A stretch of 64,000 nt of DNA, from contig NC_009380.1 in the NCBI RefSeq assembly GCF_000016425.1, forward strand, positions 3,724,144-3,788,143, written 5' to 3'. This document shows positions 35,130 to 44,703 of the stretch, in pieces. This DNA comes from Salinispora tropica CNB-440 (GTDB taxonomy: Bacteria; Actinomycetota; Actinomycetes; Mycobacteriales; Micromonosporaceae). Numbering within the stretch: position 1 is the first letter of the stretch; every line of letters begins with the position of its first letter. A program made the translations under genes and the position numbers. A model generated the notes under the pieces. That model was not told where the DNA came from, made no database searches, and was given only the letters and a program-made list of their open reading frames with translations.

Positions 35130-36929
35130 GTGCGCGAGTTCTCCGTCCCACCGATCGTCACCGTCGGCGACTCGGCCAATCTAACCGATCCGGTCTGGGA
35201 AAACGCTGAGGTCGCCCCAGACGTGGTGCAGTTCATCCGTGCGGGTGCCGACGGCGCCTCGACCGACGTGACCTGCCGCCAGTTCCGCGACGAGGTGGTC
35301 GCGGTGGCACGCGGCCTGGTCGCAGCCGGGGTACGGCCCGGCGACCGGGTCGGGCTGATGAGCCGCACCCGGTACGAGTGGACGCTGTTCGACTACGCAG
35401 TCTGGGCGGCTGGCGCGGTCACCGTACCGATCTACGAAACCTCCAGCCCCGAGCAGGCCGCCTGGATCCTGTCCGACTCGGGAGCCGTCGCCGTACTGGT
35501 GGAGACGGACGCGCACGCCGCGCTGGTCGCCGGCGTGCGCGACCGGACGCCCGAGCTGACGAACGTGTGGCAGATCGACCTCGGCGCACTGGACGAGTTG
35601 GTCACCGCCGGCGAGTCGGTTGACCCGACCGAGATCGAGCAGCGGCGCGCGGCCGTGCACGCCGATGACCTCGCCACCCTCGTCTACACCAGCGGCACCA
35701 CCGGCCGCCCCAAGGGGTGCATGCTGACCCACCGCAGCATGCTCGCCGACGTGGCCAACGCCGTGCCGGTGCTGCCCAACCTGTTCGGCCCGGGCGCCTC
35801 CACCCTGCTGTTCCTGCCACTCGCGCACGCCTTCGCCCGACTGATCCAGGTCGGTGTGGTGCAGGCCCGCGCCACGATGGCCCACTGCCCGGACACCAAC
35901 GACCTGCTCTCCCGGTTGCAGACGGTTCGCCCCACGTTCGTGCTCTCCGTCCCCCGGGTCTTCGAGAAGGTCTACAACAGCGCCAAGCAGAAGGCAGACG
36001 CCTCCGGCAAGGGCCGGATCTTCGCCCGTGCCGAGGCTGTCGCCATCGCGTACAGCGAGTCGTTGGAGACCTCTAGCGGGCCCGGCTTGGCGCTCCGCGT
36101 CCAGCACGCGCTCTTCGACCGACTGGTCTACCGCAAGCTGCGGGCCGCGCTGGGCGGGCGGTGCAGCGACGCGATCTCCGGCGGTGCGCCACTCGGCGCG
36201 CGGCTCGGACACTTCTTCCGCGGCGTTGGGGTCGTCATCTACGAGGGCTACGGGCTGACCGAAACCTCCCCCGCCGCCTCCGCCAACCTGCCCGATGCCA
36301 TCCGGATCGGCAGTGTCGGCCGCCCACTGCCCGGGGTGACCATCCGGATCGACGACGACGGCGAGGTCCTTATCGCCGGGGACCTGGTCTTCAAGGGCTA
36401 CTGGCGCAACGAGGCCGCCAGCGCGGATGTGCTCACTGCCGACGGCTGGTTCCGCACCGGCGATCTGGGCCAACTCGACAGCGACGGCTACCTACGGATC
36501 ACCGGCCGGAAGAAAGAGATCATCGTGACCGCGGGCGGCAAGAACGTCGCTCCGGCGGTCCTTGAGGACCAGGTCCGGGCGCACCCGATGGTCAGCCAGT
36601 GCGTGGTGATCGGCGACCGACAGCCCTTTGTCGCGGCGCTGGTCACCGTGGACGAGGAGGCGTTGCCAGCGTGGCTGGAAGAGGCTGGCCTGCCCGCGAC
36701 AACCCCGGTCGAGCAGCTCCGCGAACACGAGGGGCTGCGGTCCGAGATCCAGTCCGCGATCGACGCGGCCAACCGCACCGTGTCCAGGGCTGAGGCCATC
36801 AAGGTCTTCCGAATCCTTCCCCGGGACTTCACCGAGACGACCGGCGAGCTGACCCCGTCCCTTAAGGTAAAACGACAAATCGTGCACAAGTCGTACGCGA
36901 CGGAAATCGCCGATATCTACCGAAGCTGA
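35130..36929 (+). CDS. Long-chain acyl-CoA synthetase (FadD15 type)
   Basis: This 599-residue ANL-superfamily enzyme activates a fatty acid to acyl-AMP and then to acyl-CoA. The P-loop-like motif is LVYTSGTTGRPKGCMLTH near residue 190; other signatures are VYEGYGLTETSPAASANLP, WFRTGDLGQLDSDGYLRITG with the hinge aspartate, and GRKKEIIVTAGGKNVAP. The C-terminal lysine lies in the LTPSLKVKRQ segment. Length and motifs match the FadD15/long-chain group. GTG 35130 has GAGGAG seven bases upstream; an earlier in-frame start adds seven residues without support. A TAGGTT element at 35064-35069 is a likely -10 box. Confidence 0.92.
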   Translation: MREFSVPPIVTVGDSANLTDPVWENAEVAPDVVQFIRAGADGASTDVTCRQFRDEVVAVARGLVAAGVRPGDRVGLMSRTRYEWTLFDYAVWAAGAVTVPIYETSSPEQAAWILSDSGAVAVLVETDAHAALVAGVRDRTPELTNVWQIDLGALDELVTAGESVDPTEIEQRRAAVHADDLATLVYTSGTTGRPKGCMLTHRSMLADVANAVPVLPNLFGPGASTLLFLPLAHAFARLIQVGVVQARATMAHCPDTNDLLSRLQTVRPTFVLSVPRVFEKVYNSAKQKADASGKGRIFARAEAVAIAYSESLETSSGPGLALRVQHALFDRLVYRKLRAALGGRCSDAISGGAPLGARLGHFFRGVGVVIYEGYGLTETSPAASANLPDAIRIGSVGRPLPGVTIRIDDDGEVLIAGDLVFKGYWRNEAASADVLTADGWFRTGDLGQLDSDGYLRITGRKKEIIVTAGGKNVAPAVLEDQVRAHPMVSQCVVIGDRQPFVAALVTVDEEALPAWLEEAGLPATTPVEQLREHEGLRSEIQSAIDAANRTVSRAEAIKVFRILPRDFTETTGELTPSLKVKRQIVHKSYATEIADIYRS

Positions 36930-36930
36930 C

Positions 36931-36936
36931 TACGAT
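36931..36936 (+). promoter_or_regulatory. Leaderless -10 element for the histidine kinase gene
   Basis: TACGAT begins two bases after the stop of the acyl-CoA synthetase gene and ends seven bases before the GTG of the kinase, so the kinase may have its own leaderless transcript rather than depend on upstream read-through. Confidence 0.4.
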
Positions 36937-36943
36937 CCGTCAC

Positions 36944-38635
36944 GTGCCCACCTCCACTCCGAGATCGCCCCGAACGCATCCCCTCGCCGCTGCCGCACGC
37001 GTGGTGATGCTGGCCCTGGTGGCGGTACTGAGCCTGCTCGCCACGAACGACCCCGCTCAGCTGTGGTGGATCGCACTCCTGGCGGTGGCGGGCCTGCCGG
37101 CGCTGCTCGCGCCGACGCACGATCGGCTCGGGCCGCTGGGCCGGGGCGCCGAGGTGGTGGTGCTGGGGCTCGCCACCAGCCACGTCGCCTCGGTGGCGAC
37201 GATCGGCGTGCCGAACGCCGGGCTGGGCGCCTCCGCGGTGCTGCCGTACCTGACCGTCCCGATCACCGTCACCGCCCTGCGCCGACGCTTCCGCGAAGGC
37301 GCGGGGCTGCTGGCGACCATCGGTCTCACCTTGCTGCTGGCCGGGGCGCTGACCGAGGTCGACGGCCAACGGCAGCTCTTCCAGGTCGGCTACCTGGCGG
37401 TCAGCGCCCAGTGGTTGGCCCTCTCCGGCCTCGGGCTCTATGCGGCGCGGACCCTGCACCGAATGATCCGGGCGCGCAGCAACAGCAAGCCCCAGCCGTA
37501 CGCGGAGGCGACCCGCCTCCTCACCCAGCTACGTACAGTAGCCAGACAGCTACCCGGAGCCACGCTAGATCCGGGGGGCATCTCCGAGCACCTGCTGGAG
37601 GAGCTACGTGCGCTGACCCGGGCGGACCGGGCGGCAGTTCTCTCGGCTAGTGGTGGTGGGCGACTGGTGGTCCTGGCCCAGTGCGGTTCCGATCGGGTGG
37701 ACTGGGAGACCACGCTGGACGCGGACTCGGCGATCGCCGACGCGTGGGCCAGCCAGCAGCCACAGACCGCCGCGCACTCGCAAGCCCGCTCACACGTCGG
37801 TGGGGAGGTCTCCGCGCTGATCGTGCCGCTGGTCGCCGGGGTGCGTACGGTCGGGCTGGTCGTGCTGGAAGCGGATGTCGCGCACGCGTACCCGCCTGCG
37901 GTCGTGGCCCGGGCGACCGGGCTAACCTCCCCCGCCGCACTGCGCCTGGAGGCAGCCCTGCTCTTCGACGAGGTGCGCTCCCTGGCCACCAACGAGGAGC
38001 GGCAACGACTCGCCCGGGAGATCCACGACGGGGTGGCCCAGGAGCTGGTGATGGTCGGCTACGGCATCGACAACGCACTGGCCACGGTGCACGAGGACAC
38101 CGAGGAGACCGCTGAGTCGCTGCGCGGGCTACGGCAGGAGGTCACCCGGGTCATTACCGAACTGCGGCTCAGCCTCTTCGAGCTGCGCAGCGAGGTGGAC
38201 CGGCACGGCGGCCTCGCCGCCGCCATCGCCGAGTACGCGCGCACGGTCGGGGTCTCCGGCGGCCTGCGGGTGCACCTGTCGTTGGACGAGTCGACCGCCC
38301 GCCTGCCCGCCACCACCGAGGCCGAGCTGTTGCGGATCGCCCAGGAGGCGGTGGCCAACGCCCGCAAGCACGCCAGCGCCGCGAACCTCTGGGTCACCTG
38401 TGCGGTGGACCCGCCGTACGCTCAGATCGAGGTGTCGGATGACGGTCACGGGATCTCCGACCAGCATACGGATGGACACTACGGCCTTGCGATCATGGCT
38501 GAGAGGGCGGAACGTATCCGAGGTCGACTGGAGATCCGGCCACGGCAGCCGAGTGGCACAACGGTGACCGTGGTGGTTGGTTCGTCGCCCCAGCGCGATA
38601 ACGTGCGTGGCAGTACCGCAGCAGAAGGGGAGTAA
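36944..38635 (+). CDS. Sensor histidine kinase with membrane N-terminus and GAF-like domain
   Basis: This 563-residue kinase has five or so transmembrane helices in its first 180 residues, a GAF-like domain (about 210-345, GGISEHLLEELRALTRADRA onward), a HisKA_3 dimerisation domain with the phosphorylated histidine in LAREIHDGVAQEL near 367, and an HATPase domain with LLRIAQEAVANARKHA and VSDDGHGIS. This is the NarL-system architecture seen in LiaS/DesK-like kinases. The cognate response regulator gene starts eight bases later. No periplasmic sensing loop of size is visible, so the signal may be membrane- or cytosol-borne. The start is GTG and probably leaderless. Confidence 0.92.
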   Translation: MPTSTPRSPRTHPLAAAARVVMLALVAVLSLLATNDPAQLWWIALLAVAGLPALLAPTHDRLGPLGRGAEVVVLGLATSHVASVATIGVPNAGLGASAVLPYLTVPITVTALRRRFREGAGLLATIGLTLLLAGALTEVDGQRQLFQVGYLAVSAQWLALSGLGLYAARTLHRMIRARSNSKPQPYAEATRLLTQLRTVARQLPGATLDPGGISEHLLEELRALTRADRAAVLSASGGGRLVVLAQCGSDRVDWETTLDADSAIADAWASQQPQTAAHSQARSHVGGEVSALIVPLVAGVRTVGLVVLEADVAHAYPPAVVARATGLTSPAALRLEAALLFDEVRSLATNEERQRLAREIHDGVAQELVMVGYGIDNALATVHEDTEETAESLRGLRQEVTRVITELRLSLFELRSEVDRHGGLAAAIAEYARTVGVSGGLRVHLSLDESTARLPATTEAELLRIAQEAVANARKHASAANLWVTCAVDPPYAQIEVSDDGHGISDQHTDGHYGLAIMAERAERIRGRLEIRPRQPSGTTVTVVVGSSPQRDNVRGSTAAEGE

Positions 38636-38642
38636 CCCGAGG

Positions 38643-39308
38643 ATGACCACACCGACACCAGCCACTCGCACCAAGGTCCTCCTCGTGGACGATCACGACC
38701 TGATTCGCAAAGGGCTACGGCACGCCTTCGAGCGCGACCGGCAGTTCGAGGTCGTCGGCGAGGCTGCCACCGCGGCCGAGGGGGTCCGCCAGGCCGGTGC
38801 CCTCCAGCCAGACGTGGTCATCATGGACCTGCGACTGCCCGACGGGAGCGGCCTCGAGGCCACCCGCGCACTGCGTAAGTCCAGCGCCACGATGGGTATC
38901 GTCGTGCTGACCATGTACGCCGGCGACGACCAGCTCTTCGGCGCGCTCGAGGCGGGCGCGAGCGCCTTCGTCCCGAAGACCGCCCCGGCGGATGAGGTGG
39001 TCGCCGCCGCCCGGCACGCCGCCTCCTCGCCCAGTGCCTTCACCGCCGCCGACCTGGCCGAGGCGATGAAGCGTCGGCTGGCCCCGTCCGGGCCGCAGCT
39101 GTCCCCACGCGAGGGGCAGGTGCTACGCCTGCTTGCCGACGGAATGAGCGTGGCCGGCATCGCCAAGCAGCTCTTCGTCAGTGAGTCCACTGCCAAGACC
39201 CACATTTCCAAACTGTACGAGAAGCTCGGCGCCGCCAATCGCGCCCAGGCATTGATGACAGCGCTCCGGCTCGGTCTCCTCGAGGCCCCCGACGCGCCCA
39301 AATTCTGA
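38643..39308 (+). CDS. NarL/LuxR-family response regulator
   Basis: This 221-residue regulator has a receiver domain (VLLVDDHDLIRKGLRHAF at the start, phosphoacceptor aspartate in VVIMDLRLPDG near residue 60, lysine in AFVPKTAPADE near 108) and a LuxR-type helix-turn-helix (LSPREGQVLRLLADGMSVAG, then SESTAKTHISKLYEKLG). ATG 38643 is taken because GGGGAG lies ten bases upstream and it gives the normal N-terminus. It is translated with the preceding histidine kinase and should be phosphorylated by it. Regulon unknown. Confidence 0.94.
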   Translation: MTTPTPATRTKVLLVDDHDLIRKGLRHAFERDRQFEVVGEAATAAEGVRQAGALQPDVVIMDLRLPDGSGLEATRALRKSSATMGIVVLTMYAGDDQLFGALEAGASAFVPKTAPADEVVAAARHAASSPSAFTAADLAEAMKRRLAPSGPQLSPREGQVLRLLADGMSVAGIAKQLFVSESTAKTHISKLYEKLGAANRAQALMTALRLGLLEAPDAPKF

Positions 39309-39440
39309 CCTGCCGCTCACCTAACGAGCGGACAACTTCTCATCGACGACAGTGTCGGCCGGCGCGATGTCGCGCTAAGGTCTCCCCCGGCGGAAGGGTG
39401 GTCTGCAGGGGCGGGCCCCGTGCGCACAAAGAGGTGAGGC

Positions 39441-40250
39441 ATGGTACGGCCGGACTGGGCACCCGACGACATCGACATCGAGCGTCCCAGCGTCGCCCGC
39501 ATGTACGACTACTACCTCGGCGGCTCCCACAACTTTGCGGTGGACCGAGCAGCGGCGCAGGCTATGGTCGCGGCCGTTCCCGAGGCCCCACTGATGGCCC
39601 AGGCGAACCGCGCCTTCCTGCGCCGGGCGGTGCACTTCCTGGCCGATGCCGGAGTCCGGCAGTTCCTTGACATCGGCTCAGGAATCCCCACTGTCGGCAA
39701 CGTGCACGAGATCGCCCGGCAGGTCGCGCCGGACTCCCGGGTCGTCTATGTCGACACCGACCCGGTGGCGGTGGCACACAGCCAGGAGATTCTCGCTGAC
39801 AACGACCAGGCAACCGTGGTGCAGGAGGACCTACGGCGCCCCGACCGAATCCTCAGCCACCCCGAGCTCCGTCGGCTACTCGACCTCAACCAGCCGATCG
39901 CGGTGCTCATCGTCGCCGTGCTGCACTTCATCCCCGACCACGACCGCCCCGCCGAGCTGCTGCGGACCCTGCGTGATGCCCTCGCCCCCGGAAGCTGGCT
40001 GGTGCTGTCGCAGGCCAGCGACGAAGGGCGGCAGGACACCGAGCGGAGCGATGCCGAGGCGGTGTACCGACGCACCGGCAGTCCACTGTGGTTTCGGAGC
40101 CGATCCGAACTAGCCACCCTCTTCGACGGCTTCGAGTTGGTCGAGCCCGGGGTGGTGTGGGTTCCACAGTGGCACCCGGAGACACCGGAGAGCAGTGTGA
40201 ACGCCGAGACAACGGCGTTCCTCGGTGGCGTGGGGCGGATCGGTGGCTAG
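39441..40250 (+). CDS. SAM-dependent methyltransferase, DUF574/Methyltransf_19 family
   Basis: The 269-residue protein belongs to an actinomycete-expanded methyltransferase family (PF04672). It opens IDIERPSVARMYDYYLGGSH, the family hallmark, has the SAM-binding motif FLDIGSGIPTVGNVHEIA near residue 75, VVYVDTDPVAVAHSQ and VLIVAVLHFIPDHD. Members of this family are numerous in Streptomyces and relatives and mostly have no known substrate. The ATG follows GAGGTGA. The stop overlaps the start of the EAL-domain gene by eight bases, so the two are probably coupled. Confidence 0.9.
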   Translation: MVRPDWAPDDIDIERPSVARMYDYYLGGSHNFAVDRAAAQAMVAAVPEAPLMAQANRAFLRRAVHFLADAGVRQFLDIGSGIPTVGNVHEIARQVAPDSRVVYVDTDPVAVAHSQEILADNDQATVVQEDLRRPDRILSHPELRRLLDLNQPIAVLIVAVLHFIPDHDRPAELLRTLRDALAPGSWLVLSQASDEGRQDTERSDAEAVYRRTGSPLWFRSRSELATLFDGFELVEPGVVWVPQWHPETPESSVNAETTAFLGGVGRIGG

Positions 40251-42000
40251 CCCAGCCACCGCGACTCAGCCGAGCGGCGCCAGTTCCGGCATCGAGGCCT
40301 TCACTCAGGAATGGGCGAACGCGATCGCCGGGACGAGCTACCTGCCGATGACCCAGGCACAGCTCAAAAAGCTACTCAACCGCCTCGCCCGGCAGCTGGC
40401 AGCGGCCCTACTCGCCGAGCCGTTCGACCTACGAGCCGGTCAGCGCGTCGGCACCGAACTGGTGGCCGCACACATCGCCTCGGCCGAGGCACTGGGGCGG
40501 ACTGTTGAGGTCGTTCAGCTCCGCCTGGTACGCGATCTGGGCTTGGTCACCGAGGACGTGGCAGACCGGCTGGCCCGGCTGCTCGCCGCCGTGACCACCG
40601 GATACACCCGGGCGCTACGCGACCGCACGCTGGACGAGCAGGAGTCGATCCGGCGGGCCGCGTTGGCGCAGCGGACGAAGGCCGAACGGGCGCTCCGGGC
40701 CAGTGAGGCCCGCTTTCGGCACCAGGCCACCCACGACTCGCTCACCGACCTACCAAACCGGAATCTCTTCACCGAGCGGCTCACCGCGGCGCTAGCGGCG
40801 CCGCAGCGGGACACGGACCGGGTCGGCCTCTGCTTTCTCGACCTGGACCAGTTCAAGCGGGTCAACGACCAGTACGGGCACCAGACCGGTGACAGGGTGC
40901 TCACTGACGTGGCCAACCGGTTGCGGCAGGCCCTCACCGGACATCTGGTCGCCCGGCTCGGCGGCGACGCGTTCGTCATCCTGATCGAACGCACCGGCGG
41001 TACCCGGGACGTGATCGCGGTGGCGGAGGCGGCCCTGGCTGCCGTACACGAACCAGCCACGGTGGCGGGCCACGAGGTGACGGTGCGGACCAGCATCGGC
41101 ATCGCGGAGCGGCAGGTCGCAGACGCCTCCGCGAACGAACTGATGCGGGCCGCCGACTGCACCCTGCACTGGGCCAAGGCGGCCGGCGGCGGTCAGTGGA
41201 TGCTCTACGACGCCGAGCGCGACCGCCGAGAGCTGACCCGCCAGGCACTGACCGCGGCGATCCCGGCCGGGCTGGACCGGGGCGAGTTCTACCTCGACTA
41301 TCAACCACTTACCTCACTGCGCGACGGCCGCCTGCTGGGCGTGGAGGCATTGGTGCGCTGGCGGCACCCGGAGCTGGGTGTTCTGCGCCCGGGCCGGTTC
41401 ATCGGCCTCGCCGAGGAGACCGGATTGATCGTCCCGCTCGGTGGGTGGGTGCTCGCCGAAGCCTGCCGAACAGCGGGAAGCTGGTCGGTGACCGGCGGGA
41501 CACCGTTTGTCAGCGTCAACCTGGCCGTCCGGCAGGTACACCGACCGGGTCTGGTGCAGGAGGTCCGAACCCTGCTGCGGCACACCGGGCTGCCGCCGGA
41601 ACGCCTCCAGCTGGAGATTACCGAGAGCGCCATGATGAGCCCCGCCGACGAACCGGTGCGGGCGCTGCGCCACCTCGCCGACCTCGGTGTCCGCATCGCC
41701 ATCGACGACTTCGGCACCGGCTACAGCAACCTGGCGTACCTGCGCGACTTACCGGTAACCGAGTTGAAGGTGGCCGGGGAGTTCGTTGCCGGGCTGCGCA
41801 CCCAGGAACCCCAGGCAGACGAACGGATCGTCGCGTCGTTGGTTTCGCTGGCCCACGCCCTGGACCTGACCGTCACCGCCGAGGGAGTGGAGACGGCCGG
41901 GCAGGCCGAACGGTTGCGGGCCATCGGCTGTGACGCCGCCCAGGGCTGGCACTTCGGCCGTCCAGAACCCGCTGACCGGATCCTGGCCCGACTGGGCTGA
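40243..42000 (+). CDS. GGDEF/EAL domain protein with degenerate cyclase site
   Basis: This 585-residue cytosolic protein has an N-terminal helical region (about 1-150), a GGDEF domain (about 155-325) and an EAL domain (about 335-585). The GGDEF signature reads ARLGGDAFVIL, so the catalytic glutamate of the cyclase motif is alanine and synthesis of cyclic di-GMP is unlikely. The EAL domain keeps EALVRWRHP, FVSVNLAVR, EITESAMM, IDDFGTGYSNLAYL, TAEGVET and a glutamine in CDAAQGWHF. The KxD segment reads ELKVAGEFV, losing the aspartate after lysine. It is probably a c-di-GMP phosphodiesterase with an allosteric or inert GGDEF. GTG 40243 overlaps the methyltransferase stop; GTG 40225 is also possible. 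Confidence 0.88.
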   Translation: MASPATATQPSGASSGIEAFTQEWANAIAGTSYLPMTQAQLKKLLNRLARQLAAALLAEPFDLRAGQRVGTELVAAHIASAEALGRTVEVVQLRLVRDLGLVTEDVADRLARLLAAVTTGYTRALRDRTLDEQESIRRAALAQRTKAERALRASEARFRHQATHDSLTDLPNRNLFTERLTAALAAPQRDTDRVGLCFLDLDQFKRVNDQYGHQTGDRVLTDVANRLRQALTGHLVARLGGDAFVILIERTGGTRDVIAVAEAALAAVHEPATVAGHEVTVRTSIGIAERQVADASANELMRAADCTLHWAKAAGGGQWMLYDAERDRRELTRQALTAAIPAGLDRGEFYLDYQPLTSLRDGRLLGVEALVRWRHPELGVLRPGRFIGLAEETGLIVPLGGWVLAEACRTAGSWSVTGGTPFVSVNLAVRQVHRPGLVQEVRTLLRHTGLPPERLQLEITESAMMSPADEPVRALRHLADLGVRIAIDDFGTGYSNLAYLRDLPVTELKVAGEFVAGLRTQEPQADERIVASLVSLAHALDLTVTAEGVETAGQAERLRAIGCDAAQGWHFGRPEPADRILARLG

Positions 42001-42019
42001 CGGAGCACAGGCCCAGGGG

Positions 42020-42040
42020 CCGGTCCTGTCAGACGACCGG
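42020..42040. terminator. Weak hairpin between convergent EAL and pimB genes
   Basis: CCGGTC (42020-42025) and GACCGG (42035-42040) form a 6-bp stem with a 9-base loop between the two convergent stops. It is modest evidence for termination. Confidence 0.3.
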
Positions 42041-42058
42041 TCCTCCCAGACCACCACG

Positions 42059-43192
42059 TCACTCAGGCTGCAGGAGAGTGGTCATCCGCGCGGCCTGGGT
42101 CTCCCACCGCCACTCGCGTTCGACCCAAGCCCGACCGGCGGCACCGAACTGACGGGCCAGGTCCCGGTCGGCGAGCAGGATCGCCACCCGGTCGGCGAGC
42201 TGGGCCACATCCCGCCCCCGCACCACGAAACCCGTCTCGCCGTCGCGCACCGCGTCCGGTGCGCCGCCGGAGTCGCCGGCCACCACAGGCAACCCGGTCG
42301 CGGAGGCCTCAAGGTAGACGATGCCCAGCCCCTCCACGTCCAAGCCCCGGTTCCGGGTGCGGCACGGCATCGCGTACACGTCGCCGGCCGCGTAGTGCGC
42401 GGGCAACTCCGCCGCGGGCACCGTACCGGTGAAGACCACGTCCCGCTCGACGCCGATCTGTCGGGCCAGCTTCCCCAGCCCGTTCCGGTACGGTCCGCCT
42501 CCGACGATCAGCAGTGCCGCGTCCGGGACCCTTCGGCGGATCTCTGGCATCGCCCGGATCAGCGTGTCCTGCCCCTTGCGCGGTACCAGCCGGGACACAC
42601 AGACCACGACCGGTCGGTCGACCAACCCGAGCCGCGCCCGCACCGACTCACCCCGGACGGTCGGGTGGTAGGTGTCGACGTCAACACCGGGCGCGAGCCG
42701 ACGCAGCTCGGTCACCCCGCGCAACGCCCGGTCCAGCCGGAGCCGCGTGTACTCCCCCAGGTACGTGGTCACGTCGACGTCCCGGCCAATCCGGCGTAGC
42801 GCGGAACGGGCACCGGGCAGCGCTGCCCAGCCGATCTCGTGTCCGTGGGTCTGCGCCACCACCCGCCGAACTCCGGCCCGGCGCCGCAGGCCCGCGGCGA
42901 GCAGGCCGAGTGGTGCCGCTGCACCGAACCAGACCGTGTCGCAGTCGTTTGCCCGGGCAAGCTGGGCGACCCGCCGCGCCACCGGTGGGGTGGGCAGCAG
43001 CACCTTGGTGTCGTCCCGCACCACCTCGAAGGGCTGGTCGGCGTCGAACTTCTCGGCACCGCGCCAACTCGAGGCATAGACCACCACCGAGCCTACGGGT
43101 TGGCGCACCGCGAGGCCGTGCACGAAAGACTGGATCCCCCCGGGCCGGGGCGGGAAGTCGTTCGTGACAAGCAACGTCCGGCTCTCGCTCAT
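42059..43192 (-). CDS. pimB: GT4 mannosyltransferase, PimB type
   Basis: This 377-residue GT-B glycosyltransferase resembles PimB (Rv2188c), which adds the second mannose to phosphatidylinositol mannoside at the inner membrane face using GDP-mannose. Signatures are TLLVTNDFPPRPGGIQSFVH at the start, VVAQTHGHEIGWA, the donor site VVVCVSRLVPRKGQDTLIRA, and the acidic motif RGLDVEGLGIVYLEASATG followed by PVVAGDSGGAPDAV. This last pair is closer to PimB than to generic GT4 enzymes. The start overlaps the stop of the M48 protease gene (ATGA). Position within the conserved respiratory/lipid block agrees with the assignment. Confidence 0.87.
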   Translation of the reverse strand: MSESRTLLVTNDFPPRPGGIQSFVHGLAVRQPVGSVVVYASSWRGAEKFDADQPFEVVRDDTKVLLPTPPVARRVAQLARANDCDTVWFGAAAPLGLLAAGLRRRAGVRRVVAQTHGHEIGWAALPGARSALRRIGRDVDVTTYLGEYTRLRLDRALRGVTELRRLAPGVDVDTYHPTVRGESVRARLGLVDRPVVVCVSRLVPRKGQDTLIRAMPEIRRRVPDAALLIVGGGPYRNGLGKLARQIGVERDVVFTGTVPAAELPAHYAAGDVYAMPCRTRNRGLDVEGLGIVYLEASATGLPVVAGDSGGAPDAVRDGETGFVVRGRDVAQLADRVAILLADRDLARQFGAAGRAWVEREWRWETQAARMTTLLQPE

Positions 43193-44448
43193 CGACTGGT
43201 CTTCCTGGCGTAGGCGCGGGCGGCGGCGATCCGCTCCACGGTGGACGGGTGACTGGCGGAGTAGAGGTATTCCAGCCGGGGTGGATCGGGGTCGGCGAGG
43301 TTGATGCCGGCGAGTCGGCGCTGCATCGCCACAAAGGCCCCCGGGTCTCTGGTCAGCGCCAGCGCGTGCGCGTCGGCCCGCGCCTCGATCCGACGGGAGA
43401 TCAGGGCCTGCGCCGGCGTGGAGACCAGGCCGGCCACCGTCACCAGCGCCAACAGCAGTGGGAAGGCACGCGGTTGATCGATCGAGTCGACACCGGCCAT
43501 CCGCAGCAGCGGAGCGACGAACCCGAGCAGGTAGAGCGCCACCACCGCCGCCGCCGCGCCCAGCGCGCCGGTCAGCGTGCCGACCACCACATCCCGGTCC
43601 TTGGCGTGCCCCAACTCGTGGGCCACCACCGCGGTCACCTCCTCCGGAGTGGCCTCGCGCAGCAGGGTGTCGTAGACGACGATCCGCCGGGTCGGCCCCA
43701 GTCCGGAGACGTAGGCGTTGACGGCACGGGTGCGACGGGAGGCGTCAGCCACCAACACGTCCCGGACCGGTACGCCGTCACGAGCCGCCAGCTCCATCAA
43801 TTCTGTGCGCAGCGGGCTCGGCCCCATCGGGGTGAACCGGTTGAACACCGGCTCCACCAGCACCGGGAACACAAACGACAGAAGCATCACCAGGCCGGCT
43901 GCCCCGGCCGCACCGAACGCCCACCACCAGCGCGGTGCCAGCCGGATCACGGTGTAGAAGCCACCCAGGGCCACCGCCCCGATGACCGCGCTGACCACGT
44001 ACGACTTCAGCAGGTCAACGGTCCAGCCACCCCAGCTGTTGGTGGCCAACCCGTAGCGGGTGAGCACGGTGTGCCGCCAGGCCGCGAACGGCAGAGTCAC
44101 CAGGTCGGCGACGAACACCACGGTGAGCCCGCCGAGCACCGCCTGCGCGGCCCAGTGCCCACCGAACGGACGGCCGACCAGCTCGACCAGGCGGCTGCCC
44201 AGCGGGGTGAGCCCAAGCGCGAGCGCCACCAGCAGACCGATGCCGAGCGCCGCCCAGCCGCCGGGCCGCAGTGCCGCACGGAACTCCCGCCCCCTGCTCA
44301 CCTGGTCTCGTGGCAGCTCGTCCAGGGCGGCGAGTTGGTCGGCCCGCGGGGCCGGCGGGCGCTGCCACGGGATCAGCACAGCGACGGTGACGACCAGCGC
44401 AGCGACCAGCCCGACCAGCGTGAGCAGGGCCCAACCGCGCGGGCTCAC
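43189..44448 (-). CDS. M48 family membrane metalloprotease (Ste24-like)
   Basis: This 419-residue integral membrane zinc protease has the HExxH motif in VVAHELGHAKDRD near residue 281 and a distal metal glutamate in RIEARADAHALALT. An N-terminal block of hydrophobic helices and further helices around the active site give the Ste24/CAAX-protease layout, with RRIVVYDTLL before the zinc site. In bacteria such enzymes act in membrane-protein quality control. GTG 44448 yields a normal N-terminus with the first helix; a longer frame extends into sequence without coding character. The stop overlaps the start of the mannosyltransferase gene. Confidence 0.88.
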   Translation of the reverse strand: MSPRGWALLTLVGLVAALVVTVAVLIPWQRPPAPRADQLAALDELPRDQVSRGREFRAALRPGGWAALGIGLLVALALGLTPLGSRLVELVGRPFGGHWAAQAVLGGLTVVFVADLVTLPFAAWRHTVLTRYGLATNSWGGWTVDLLKSYVVSAVIGAVALGGFYTVIRLAPRWWWAFGAAGAAGLVMLLSFVFPVLVEPVFNRFTPMGPSPLRTELMELAARDGVPVRDVLVADASRRTRAVNAYVSGLGPTRRIVVYDTLLREATPEEVTAVVAHELGHAKDRDVVVGTLTGALGAAAAVVALYLLGFVAPLLRMAGVDSIDQPRAFPLLLALVTVAGLVSTPAQALISRRIEARADAHALALTRDPGAFVAMQRRLAGINLADPDPPRLEYLYSASHPSTVERIAAARAYARKTSR

Positions 44449-44703
44449 CGGATCACCGCCCGGCCCACGATGCCGGCTGTCGCGACGGACCCGCCCGCAG
44501 CGCGCCATTCCCGCGTCATGCCACTCCTCCCGCTGTGCGCGCCCATCGTAGTGGCCACCCGGTCCCGACGGGCGGAGTGCACACCATCGGCGGCAACCGG
44601 ACGATCGCGGCCGGAGACCCGGGGGCACCCGGAGACCCGTAGGCAGCACGAGGCCCGCCGCCCCCACCGGCACCATGCGACCCGCCCCGCTCCCACGGGC
44701 AGG

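Noticed and set aside
44449..44676. N-terminal extension of the M48 protease frame
   Set aside because: Sequence before GTG 44448 is arginine/proline-rich without membrane character or a ribosome-binding site.
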